Assembly: GCA_003575245.1 (NCBI GenBank)
Contig: NMQN01000735.1
Location: 1-5,680, forward strand
DNA length: 5,680 bases
From: Candidatus Atribacteria bacterium 1244-E10-H5-B2
GTDB taxonomy: Bacteria; Atribacterota; JS1; SB-45; 34-128
Direction of reading: 5' to 3'
The position numbers and the translations under genes are program-made. Shown one piece after another: positions 1 through 5,607 of this stretch. Within the stretch, counting starts at the first letter, position 1, and every line of letters begins with the position of its first letter. The notes beneath the pieces are model-generated. The model was not told the origin of the DNA, did not search any database, and was given only the letters and a program-made list of their open reading frames with translations.

Positions 1-374
1 CGCAAGCTTTGGATGTAGGTACTAAATTAGAAGGAGCAGGAGATATTTATCATGTAGACAATCTGGGCGTAGGCAAGTTGTTAGCAGAGATAAAAGGAGA
101 AAGTCAGCAAGAATTTATGGAAAAAACCATTTATTCTACAAAAAATAACAAAGAGAAGAAAATAAACGAAACATTATTAGAAACTTTAAAAGTCTTTTTT
201 GATAATAATTTAAGTATTTCAAAAACCGCCCAAGTTATCTATGTACATCGTAATACTTTGCTTTATAGATTAAGAAGAGTTAAAGAGATAACAGGTTTAG
301 ACCCAAAAAAGTTTGATGATGCAATTCAGTTGAGGATAGCTTTAAAAATGAGGGTATACCAAGGAAGTAATTAG
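1..374 (+). CDS. PucR/CdaR-family transcriptional regulator, C-terminal part (5' end outside window)
   Basis: The reading frame is open from the first complete codon at base 3 (Gln-Ala-Leu-Asp) to TAG at 372-374, so the gene enters from the left; the TTG at 9 is an internal codon, not the start. The last ~60 residues match the PucR C-terminal helix-turn-helix. They read LLETLKVFFDNN, then SISKTAQVIYVHRNTLLYRLRRV, where the recognition-helix signature VHRNTLLYRL is characteristic, then ITGLDPKKFDDAIQLRIAL. The ~50 residues before that (ALDVGTKLEGAG, IYHVDNLGVGKLLAEI) resemble the end of the CdaR/GGDEF-like middle domain. In this family the middle region senses a ligand and the C-terminal HTH binds DNA to control purine, sugar-diacid or amino-acid catabolism. 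The ligand cannot be judged because the N-terminal domain is missing. No clear terminator follows. Confidence 0.9.
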   Translation, partial: QALDVGTKLEGAGDIYHVDNLGVGKLLAEIKGESQQEFMEKTIYSTKNNKEKKINETLLETLKVFFDNNLSISKTAQVIYVHRNTLLYRLRRVKEITGLDPKKFDDAIQLRIALKMRVYQGSN

Positions 375-599
375 TTTAAATAATCTTAAGTTGTACTAAT
401 TACTATAAAATTCATTCTGCAGAAAAAAAAGTGATTTAAAATTCTCTTTAAATATAGAGGAGATTAGGCTATAATTAAAATGTTTCATTTAGATTTTTGA
501 TGAGGCAATTCGTCTGCTTGATTAAGGATAATTAAAGTAGTAAAATTATTGGTGTAGTATATTGACACGAAATCTGTACTCACGTTAGCCAAGGGGATA
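375..599. other. Intergenic region, AT-rich, no gene seen
   Basis: All frames are short or stop-rich. The only small structure after the PucR stop is TTCTGCAGAA (415-424) running into A8, too short to call a terminator. A TATAAT at 470-475 lacks a good -35 partner. The best promoter candidate is listed separately at 518-546. The frame of the next small ORF is already open from 558, but without an ATG, GTG or TTG before 600. Confidence 0.6.
518..546 (+). promoter_or_regulatory. Putative sigma-70-type promoter for the 600-1342 gene pair
   Basis: TTGATT (518-523) and TAAAAT (541-546) are separated by 17 bp, matching four of six and five of six consensus bases. A start near 553 would give a leader of about 45 nt before the purine-rich AAGGGG (591-596) and the TTG at 600. 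The call is from consensus only; AT-rich DNA yields such matches by chance. Confidence 0.35.
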
Positions 600-782
600 T
601 TGGACGGATTAAAAGACCTTTGTATTTTAGAGGTAAATGAAAATGGCAAAAAGTACAATTTCAAGCTTCACCTAGAGTCGTGTATAAACGAAGTATTTTG
701 CAAAATATACCAATTTTGGGAGTATAAACGAAGTAATTCGTTATCTACAATTGCACGTCAAAAAAGGAGAAAAGAAAAGTGA
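600..782 (+). CDS. Small hypothetical protein, translationally coupled to downstream membrane protein
   Basis: This is a 60-residue product starting at TTG 600, preceded by AAGGGG at 591-596, which is very close to the start codon. I do not recognise the family. The first half is a hydrophilic beta-like stretch (ILEVNENGKKYNFKLHLES), followed by a mixed aromatic segment (NEVFCKIYQFWEYKR) and a strongly basic tail (RQKRRKEK). There is no membrane helix or signal peptide. The TGA stop (780-782) overlaps the GTG start (779-781) of the next gene, the classic arrangement for coupled translation and the main reason to think it real. The frame is open back to 558, so the true start could be an upstream non-standard codon such as ATT 561. 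A 14-bp direct repeat and a perfect palindrome lie within it, which is odd for coding DNA. It could also be a degraded remnant. Confidence 0.4.
   Translation: MDGLKDLCILEVNENGKKYNFKLHLESCINEVFCKIYQFWEYKRSNSLSTIARQKRRKEK
682..735 (+). repeat. Pair of 14-bp direct repeats with an embedded 14-bp palindrome
   Basis: GTATAAACGAAGTA occurs at 682-695 and again exactly at 722-735, 40 bp apart. The first copy runs into TATTTTGCAAAATA (694-707), a perfect 14-bp palindrome, and GTATA (682-686) is complementary to TATAC (706-710). The cluster is inside the small ORF. There are only two copies, so this is not an array. It could be a binding site or chance in AT-rich DNA. Confidence 0.5.
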
Positions 783-1342
783 AAACACCTGAAATTAAAA
801 ATCAATGTTTACTTGCTGAATTTAATCAATTAAGTGAAGACAACAGGAAAGATGGCGACTCTATTTCTCAATGGCGTTTTTCGATGCTTCCCTTTTCAGT
901 TGTTTTGTATAGCTTTGCAATAAGCGAGGAAAATCCTTATATCTCATTGTTTGGACTTTTAATGTCATCTATTGCGATAGATCAATGCATGCGTCGACTG
1001 AGAGATATGATTAAACGTGAATGCTATATTATGGTTTTTATTGAAAGTGAAATGCCATTTTTACGCTGGCAACGGGTTAAAGACTTCGATCTATTTTTAA
1101 ATAAGAAAACCCCAAAATATACAAGTGTTCTTTATTTTAGTTGCTTGGGTTTGGTGGGTTTAATTATTTCTGGTTTATTTTGGGAAAAGTTCAGGTACGG
1201 ATGGCAGGAATTTTTGTTTTTGGGATTATTTACTTTAGGAATACTCTTTTGGGAAACAAGAAAGTATATTTACATGCCACTTATAAAAAAGGAATTGGTT
1301 GAAAATTATCAGAAGAAAAAACGAACAATGATGAGTAAATAA
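779..1342 (+). CDS. Hypothetical integral membrane protein, about four transmembrane helices
   Basis: The product is 187 residues from GTG 779, with GGAG at 766-769 nine bases upstream, a good ribosome site. I do not recognise a named family. The N-terminal ~33 residues are hydrophilic (EFNQLSEDNRKDGDSIS). Two closely spaced hydrophobic segments follow at about residues 34-49 (FSMLPFSVVLYSFAI) and 53-68 (NPYISLFGLLMSSIAI). A charged loop of ~45 residues (70-114, rich in Arg/Lys/Glu, with RRLRDMIKRE) leads to two more at about 115-134 (VLYFSCLGLVGLIISGLFW) and 143-158 (QEFLFLGLFTLGILFW). The C-terminus is basic (KKKRTMMSK). By the positive-inside rule, the central loop and both ends should be cytoplasmic. 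It overlaps the preceding small ORF by four bases, so the two are probably expressed and perhaps function together. No catalytic motif is visible. Confidence 0.75.
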   Translation: MKTPEIKNQCLLAEFNQLSEDNRKDGDSISQWRFSMLPFSVVLYSFAISEENPYISLFGLLMSSIAIDQCMRRLRDMIKRECYIMVFIESEMPFLRWQRVKDFDLFLNKKTPKYTSVLYFSCLGLVGLIISGLFWEKFRYGWQEFLFLGLFTLGILFWETRKYIYMPLIKKELVENYQKKKRTMMSK

Positions 1343-1528
1343 TAAAAGAAAACATTAGTGAATTTTATACAGTTCAATTATTTTTTATTTAAATGAAACA
1401 TATTTTTCTATAACAAAATGAGGGGTAGACAATTCATAATAAAAATATAATGAAATTTTGATTTTCGGCAGCCCTTGTTTCATTAGGCTAAATGCAAACT
1501 TCAAGTGAAATAGAAGGAGAAATTATCT
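1343..1528. other. AT-rich intergenic region
   Basis: No ORF, hairpin terminator or clear promoter is visible after the membrane-protein stop. TATAAT occurs at 1446-1451, but the nearest -35-like TAGACA (1426-1431) is only 14 bp away. A good Shine-Dalgarno-like GAAGGAGA (1512-1519) precedes ATG 1529, whose frame stops after three codons; this is probably the remains of the start of the VanZ-like relic. Confidence 0.55.
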
Positions 1529-1748
1529 ATGATGACATAACGAGAGCAAACAAATAGTCCCCATAATATATGTATTTGGCGACCAATTTCCAACTGCAAA
1601 GATTGTCTCCTGAATGGACATTTAAATTACCATTTCAAGCTGGAAAATCTAACTCCGTTTTATGGCTTTATTTTTACTCTGTGCAATTCCAGTTTTTATA
1701 GATGACATTAGTCAGTTATGGCTGGTATCTTATAGAGTGGGTTAGTTT
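1529..1748 (+). pseudogene. Degraded VanZ-like membrane protein remnant
   Basis: No frame is open, but fragments in two reading frames line up in the order of a VanZ-family protein. Bases 1536-1610 encode HNESKQIVPIIYVFGDQFP, like the first helix ending in a Ser/Gln/Pro turn. In a second frame, about 1600-1670 encodes SPEWTFKLPFQAGKSN then SVLWLYFY, matching the lysine-containing loop before helix two. Bases 1659-1742, back in the first frame, encode FMALFLLCAIPVFIDDISQ then LWLVSYRVG, stop, FYD, matching the family's helix plus D-E-x-x-Q...R......D pattern. AGAAGGAGA (1511-1519) and ATG 1529 probably mark the old start. VanZ-like proteins are small membrane proteins, some linked to glycopeptide tolerance; most have unknown roles. 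At least two frame shifts and several stops mean no product. The junction with the LacI fragment near 1745-1760 is uncertain, because FYDLLL could belong to either. Confidence 0.45.
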
Positions 1749-2480
1749 TATGATCTTCTTCTTTTACTTTCCAGCCAGGATGAAAAATTAATATTCTTTG
1801 TAGTAATTGCCCCTATTATGTTGAAAAACCGCTTTGCAGATGGTGCTATAATTTTTGATACTCGGGAAATTGATCGCCGGGTTGACTATCTTGTGGAAAG
1901 GAAGATTCCTTTTGTTATTGTCGGCAGAGATAATGTCTATGGAGCTACCTCTTTTGTTAACCTTGATAATGTTAAAGCGGGTTATTTAGGAGCTGAACAT
2001 CTTATCAAAAAAGGGAATAGGTCTATTCGATTTTTTTTGGGGGATGAAAATTTTACGGTAAACCAGGATAGAGCAAAAGGATTTATTCAAGCTTTTAATG
2101 ATTACCATATCAAGAGTGAATTAAGGCATATTGAGTATGGAATTATGAACCCCAAATTTGCTTATGAAAAGATGAAGAATATTTTAGAAGAAGAAATCCC
2201 TGATGCCCTTTTTGTTTTCGGTGACCAGAGGGCAATAGGAGTTTATCATGCTATTCAGGAAAAAGGACTAAAAATACCCCAGGATATTGCGGTGCTCGGA
2301 ATTGATAATATTCCATTATCAGAATACTATTACCCAGCCCTGACAACGATTAGCCAGTCTGTAAGAAAGATGGCAAAAGGGGCAATAGAAATTTTAGATC
2401 AACAGTTAAAAGATCCCGAGAATCATAAAAGTCAAAGAATTATTTTCCAACCAAAATTAATTATCAGAAACTCTACATAA
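1749..2480 (+). pseudogene. LacI/GalR-family regulator fragment, sensor domain without DNA-binding head
   Basis: The frame is open from 1746, just after a TAG at 1743. The first LacI-like residues are YDLLLLLSSQDEK. The ATG at 1818 gives 220 residues but has no Shine-Dalgarno site. The body is a clear periplasmic-binding-protein-like sensor domain: ADGAIIFD, PFVIVGRD, LDNVKAGYLGAEHLIKKGNRSI, QDRAKGFIQAFND, PDALFVFGDQRAIGVYHAI, then KIPQDIAVLGIDN and YYPALTTISQSVRKMA. These are the usual sugar-binding and dimer landmarks, ending at the family's normal C-terminus (PKLIIRNST). An intact member has ~330-340 residues; the HTH and hinge (about 60 residues) and the first strand of the sensor domain are absent, replaced by the VanZ-like relic. 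It probably once regulated the sugar genes downstream, but as it stands it could not bind DNA. A solo ligand-binding protein cannot be excluded. Confidence 0.75.
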
Positions 2481-2549
2481 AATGGGAATTTTATTAAATA
2501 TTATGGTTATTTCCCAAAAAGCCAAGAATATTTTCAACAGATTATATCT

Positions 2550-2570
2550 CGTATTGCGTATCGCGTTGGA
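2550..2570 (+). repeat. Degenerate heptamer tandem repeat, 2-3 units
   Basis: CGTATTG (2550-2556) is followed by CGTATCG (2557-2563) and a decayed third unit CGTTGGA (2564-2570). It is more GC-rich than its surroundings. The period of seven matches the other heptamer array at 5451-5485, although the unit sequence differs. It is too short to be certain. Confidence 0.4.
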
Positions 2571-2593
2571 AATAAGATTAGTTATAATTATGT

Positions 2594-2672
2594 TGTAGGG
2601 GCACAATGAATTGTGCCCTCGCTATATTATTAACTAATTTCTCCTGTGGGCACGATGCATCGTGCCCCTACA
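2594..2672. repeat. Inverted pair of 25-bp palindromic repeat units (REP/MITE-like)
   Basis: Unit 1 (2594-2618) begins TGTAGGGGCAC and contains the hairpin GGGCACAAT-GA-ATTGTGCCC. Unit 2 (2648-2672) is the same sequence reversed: it contains the perfect 20-bp palindrome at 2648-2667 (GGGCACGATGCATCGTGCCC) and ends CCCCTACA. Aligned head to head, they differ at three of 25 positions. The 29-bp spacer is AT-rich. Outward TGTAGGGG tips plus an inverted pair is the typical layout of a bacterial interspersed mosaic element. Similar GTAGGGGC...GCCCCTAC palindromes are widespread intergenic repeats in many bacteria. They are non-coding, and the transposase that moves them, if any, is not in the window. 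Confidence 0.85.
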
Positions 2673-2691
2673 TTACTATTTTGTGTACTTT

Positions 2692-2720
2692 TTGGGTTAC
2701 AATCATATTATATTTATTCT
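2692..2720 (+). promoter_or_regulatory. Possible promoter of the phosphorylase operon
   Basis: TTGGGT (2692-2697) and TATTCT (2715-2720) are 17 bp apart, each matching four of six consensus bases. The predicted start lies near 2727, just before the ribosome site at 2733. The match is weak and the AT-rich setting makes chance matches likely. TATATT at 2709-2714 is an alternative -10. Confidence 0.25.
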
Positions 2721-2749
2721 AAGAAAATATGTAGGAGAAGTTTCGTAGT

Positions 2750-4479
2750 ATGTCAATATCAAAAAAAATCGAGAAATAATTGAAGAAAAACTAACCTTTA
2801 TTTATGGAGAAAAAAGAAGCAAAAAAATAATTATCGAAATTGAAAAATTGCTTAAAAAATATTCCAAAAATATTTCTTTTCAAAATAAGAAAAAAATATT
2901 TTTAAATGAAAAAGACGTTGTTTTAATTACCTATGGAAATAATATTCAAGTAACCAACCAAAACCCTCTGCAATCTTTATTTAAATTTTCCGATAAATAT
3001 CTTGACCAGGCAATAAGTATTATTCATATACTACCATTTTATCCTTACTCTTCTGATGATGGATTTTCGGTTATAGATTATAAAAAAGTTAATCCGGCTT
3101 TAGGGGAATGGAAAGATATTGAGGATATAGGTCAAAGATTCAATTTAATGTTTGACTTGGTAGCCAATCATATTTCCTCTGAAAGTATATGGTTTAAAGA
3201 ATATCTAAAAGGCAACCCCAAATATGATAACTATTTTATTAGTGTTGATAAAGATGCCGATCTATCTTCAGTTACCAGGGCAAGAACCCATCCATTATTA
3301 ACACAATTTAAAAGAAAAGGGGAAGAAATTTATCTTTGGACGACTTATGGCTCGGACCAGATAGACATTAATTTCGCCAATGAAAATGTACTACTGGAGA
3401 TCATCGATGTAATATTATTTTATGCCAGTAAAAGAGCCAGAGTTATTCGCCTGGATGCCATCGGTCATATCTGGAAAAAATTAAAGACAAGTTGTATTAA
3501 CTTAAAAGAAACGCACTATATAATTCAATTAATTAGAACTATTCTTAATGAAATTTTTCCTGATACAATATTGCTTACACAGACAAATGTACCACACAAA
3601 GAAAATATTAGTTATTTTGGTAATGGCTATAATGAAGTCCAATTGGTATATCAATTTGCCCTCCCCTTATTAGTATTACATACCTTCTACACTGGTGATG
3701 CCTCCCGCCTTCTTGAATGGGCATCCCGCCTCAAGAATGTTTCTGATAAAGCAACTTTCTTTAATGTACTTGCTACCCATGATGGTCTGGGAGTTGTTCC
3801 GGTTAAAGCTATTTTAACAGACAAAGAAATAATAGATATTGCAGATAATATAAAAGAAAGAGGGGGATATATATCTTATAAAATTTTAGAAAATGGGGTT
3901 AAAAAACCATACGAAATGAATATTACCTATTATAGTGCCATTGCCGATTCTAAAAATACTGAAGAATTAAATATAAAGAAATTTATAGCTTCTCAAGCAA
4001 TAATATTATCTTTATTAGGTATTCCGGGAATCTATATCCACAGTCTGTTCGGAACGGAAAACTATCTGGAAGGAGTAGAGAAAACAGGTCAGAAAAGAAC
4101 TATTAATCGAAAAAAATTTCAATACAATAAATTAGAAGAGGATTTAGCAAATTCGGATTCCAGAGAACATAAAATATTTACAAAGCTCATGAAATTAATT
4201 CATAAAAGAAAATCTGAAAAAGCCTTTCATCCTAATGGAAAACAAGAAGTATTATTTTTGAAGAAAGGAATATTTTCTTTATTACGGACTTCTCCGGACG
4301 GCAAGGAAAAAATAATAGCATTACATAATGTCACAGACAATATACAGAAATTTTATTTAATAAAAAATCAGTACGGTTTAAACAAAAAAGAATATTTTGA
4401 TATAATTTCTGAGAAAATAATAGATATAGAAAAAATATCCCTAAAACCATATCAAATTATGTGGTTAAAGATTTTTTAA
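2750..4479 (+). CDS. GH13_18 sucrose/glucosylglycerate phosphorylase-like protein, frameshifted near start and with acid/base Glu replaced by Gln
   Basis: Members of this subfamily cleave an alpha-glucoside (sucrose, glucosylglycerate or relatives) with phosphate to alpha-glucose-1-phosphate in the cytoplasm. The main frame gives 543 residues from TTG 2848, but family-like sequence (REIIEEKLTFIYGEKRSKK) lies upstream in the same frame. AGGAG (2733-2737) and ATG 2750 are one base out of phase through an A8 run (2761-2768); A9 would give 576 residues. Motifs, numbered from the TTG, are: LPFYPYSSDDGFSVIDY; DLVANHIS; LWTTYGSDQIDIN; RLDAIG with nucleophile D203; LLTQTNVPHKEN, where Q245 replaces the catalytic Glu; and ATHDGLG with stabiliser D312. 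It resembles E. coli YcjM (a glucosylglycerate phosphorylase) throughout, so a glucosylglycerate-type substrate is a guess. LPLL replaces the usual LPPL. It may be a decaying gene. GH130 follows after 28 bp, probably in the same operon. Confidence 0.85.
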
Positions 4480-4507
4480 ATAATTAACTTGAAAGGAAGA
4501 TAATTAA

Positions 4508-5404
4508 ATGATAAAACTAAAAAGACTATCAAATCAACCCATCTTATTACCCAAAAGAGAACATCCCTGGGAAGCAACTGCAGTATTTAACTGTGCCGCA
4601 ATGTATGATAATGGTTTGGTGCATATGATCTACCGAGCTACCGATATTGCGCCCAATGGCAAAGAAGGACCCTATATTAATCGTCTTGGTTATGCAGTAA
4701 GCAAAGATGGTATTCACTTCAACCGATTAGAACAACCAATTTTATCCAATAATGTAGAACAAGAGGCTCGGGGACCAGAAGACCCCCGGGTAGTTAAAAT
4801 AGGCGATACCTTCTATATGATGTATACCGGATATAGGGGTAGATCTTTGAAAGATTACAGAATATGTCTGGCAACTTCCAAAAACCTTATAGACTGGAAG
4901 AGACAAAGCATAGTCCTTGATGAACCCAACAAAGATGCCTCTCTATTCCCCGAAAAAATCAACGGCAAATATGTAATGTTCCACCGCAGAGAACCGGATA
5001 TCTGGATAGCCTATTCTTCCGACCTTAAAACCTGGTATGACCATAAGATTATAATGAAGCCCCTACCCGATTCCGATTGGGAATATAATAAAATAGGGAT
5101 AGCCGGACCTCCCATCAAAACGAAGCAAGGTTGGTTCTTAATATACCACGGCACAAGTAATGAGAAAGGATATTGCCTGGGAGCAGCTTTGCTTGATTTA
5201 AATGACCCTTCAAAGGTTCTGGCCAGACAGACTGAACCAATATTAGAACCTGAGCTCGATTGGGAAATAAACGGCTATGTCCCCAAAGTAGTATTTAGTT
5301 GTGGACAAGCAGAGATTGGTGACAGAATCCTGGTCTATTATGGCGGAGCAGATACGGTAATCGGTGTTGCTGAGTTTAACAAGAAGTATATTAAATTCGA
5401 TTAA
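4508..5404 (+). CDS. GH130 family beta-mannoside phosphorylase
   Basis: This 298-residue protein is the usual length for a compact GH130 member, a five-bladed beta-propeller. GH130 phosphorylases cleave beta-mannosides with inversion, giving alpha-mannose-1-phosphate, in the cytoplasm. Landmarks in order are: FNCAAMYDNGLVHMIYRATD (residues 27-46, with the Tyr-Arg sugar/phosphate contact); ARGPEDPRV (87-95), holding the family's catalytic Asp at 92; MYTGYRGR (105-112); FHRREPDIW (158-166); GWFLIYHGTS (208-217), whose His214 lies at the phosphate site; and LVYYGGADTVIGVA (275-288). The phosphate-contact positions favour a phosphorylase over the hydrolytic GH130 branch. The mannobiose linkage or acceptor sugar cannot be told from sequence. 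The start is ATG 4508 with AGGA at 4494-4497. It lies 28 bp after the GH13 gene, probably in the same operon. No defect is visible. Confidence 0.92.
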   Translation: MIKLKRLSNQPILLPKREHPWEATAVFNCAAMYDNGLVHMIYRATDIAPNGKEGPYINRLGYAVSKDGIHFNRLEQPILSNNVEQEARGPEDPRVVKIGDTFYMMYTGYRGRSLKDYRICLATSKNLIDWKRQSIVLDEPNKDASLFPEKINGKYVMFHRREPDIWIAYSSDLKTWYDHKIIMKPLPDSDWEYNKIGIAGPPIKTKQGWFLIYHGTSNEKGYCLGAALLDLNDPSKVLARQTEPILEPELDWEINGYVPKVVFSCGQAEIGDRILVYYGGADTVIGVAEFNKKYIKFD

Positions 5405-5450
5405 AACCGTGTATTTTCCTCCCCCTTCTTCCCCCCCTCTTTTCTAAAAA

Positions 5451-5485
5451 CTTGCACCTTGTACCTTGCAACTCGCATCTTGTAA
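5451..5485 (+). repeat. Five-unit degenerate heptamer tandem repeat
   Basis: The units are CTTGCAC, CTTGTAC, CTTGCAA, CTCGCAT and CTTGTAA, contiguous and in register, with consensus CTTGCAn. Positions 1-2, 4 and 6 are invariant (CT-G-A), while positions 3, 5 and 7 vary. It is purely intergenic, 47 bp after the GH130 stop. Heptanucleotide tandem repeats of this kind (STRR) are known from cyanobacterial genomes; their role is unknown. Confidence 0.75.
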
Positions 5486-5490
5486 AAAAC

Positions 5491-5556
5491 TTTTCTTCCA
5501 AAAAAGAAGGATTTTTAAAACTTAAGAATCAGGGGGGACATTCTTCTTTTGGAAAA
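5491..5556. repeat. Imperfect inverted repeat with GGGGAC motifs
   Basis: TTCCAAAAAAGAAGGA (5496-5511) is the reverse complement of TTCTTCTTTTGGAA (5541-5554), apart from a two-A insertion and one mismatch. T/A runs extend the arms on both outer sides, and the loop is about 29 nt. GGGGACATTC overlaps the right arm and GGGGACTGGCT follows it. This may be the end of a small non-autonomous element, but no boundary can be fixed. Confidence 0.4.
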
Positions 5557-5607
5557 TGGGGACTGGCTACTTTTTGATTTAAAAAGGTGCTGCTTGGGTT
5601 CAAGATG

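Larger units (their letters stand above)
2481..2749. other. Intergenic region between LacI fragment and GH13 gene, repeat-bearing
   Basis: There is no coding frame. From left to right it holds a small heptamer repeat (2550-2570), an inverted pair of GC-rich palindromic units (2594-2672), a possible promoter (2692-2720) and the GH13 ribosome site AGGAG (2733-2737). The palindromes may also act as a transcriptional barrier, but no U-run follows either of them. Confidence 0.6.
5405..5582. other. Repeat-rich intergenic region downstream of GH130
   Basis: No coding frame is supported. The region starts with a pyrimidine-only tract (5414-5445, C-rich on this strand), continues with five heptamers (5451-5485) and an imperfect inverted repeat (5491-5556), and ends with two GGGGAC hexamers (5534-5539 and 5558-5563) in GGGGACATTC and GGGGACTGGCT. 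No convincing rho-independent terminator for the phosphorylase operon is visible; the inverted repeat has a 29-nt loop and is a poor candidate. Confidence 0.6.

Noticed and set aside
9..11. TTG as the start of the PucR-type gene
   Set aside because: The frame is open upstream to the window edge with family-like residues (Gln-Ala before Leu-Asp), and the product would lack most of the protein; the gene is simply cut by the window.
415..430. TTCTGCAGAA plus A-run as a terminator
   Set aside because: The stem is only five pairs with no loop, and the run is A rather than T on the coding strand.
562..567. Perfect TTGACA as a -35 box
   Set aside because: The -10 position 17 bp downstream reads GTTAGC/TTAGCC and would place the start at or beyond the ribosome site at 591; the 518-546 pair fits better.
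2550..2570. LacI-type operator upstream of the operon
   Set aside because: The GC-rich stretch is a tandem heptamer rather than a dyad with a central CG, and the local LacI protein has no DNA-binding domain.
2594..2672. CRISPR array or terminator
   Set aside because: There are only two units, in opposite orientation, with one spacer and no T-run after either hairpin; the layout is that of an interspersed palindromic repeat pair.
2848..2850. TTG as the true start of the GH13 gene
   Set aside because: It has no Shine-Dalgarno site, and 33 family-like codons precede it in frame; a frameshift at the A8 run explains the missing ATG better.
5414..5445. Pyrimidine tract as a functional rho site or triplex element
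   Set aside because: It is C-rich and unstructured, but nothing else supports a function; it may be low-complexity spacer DNA.
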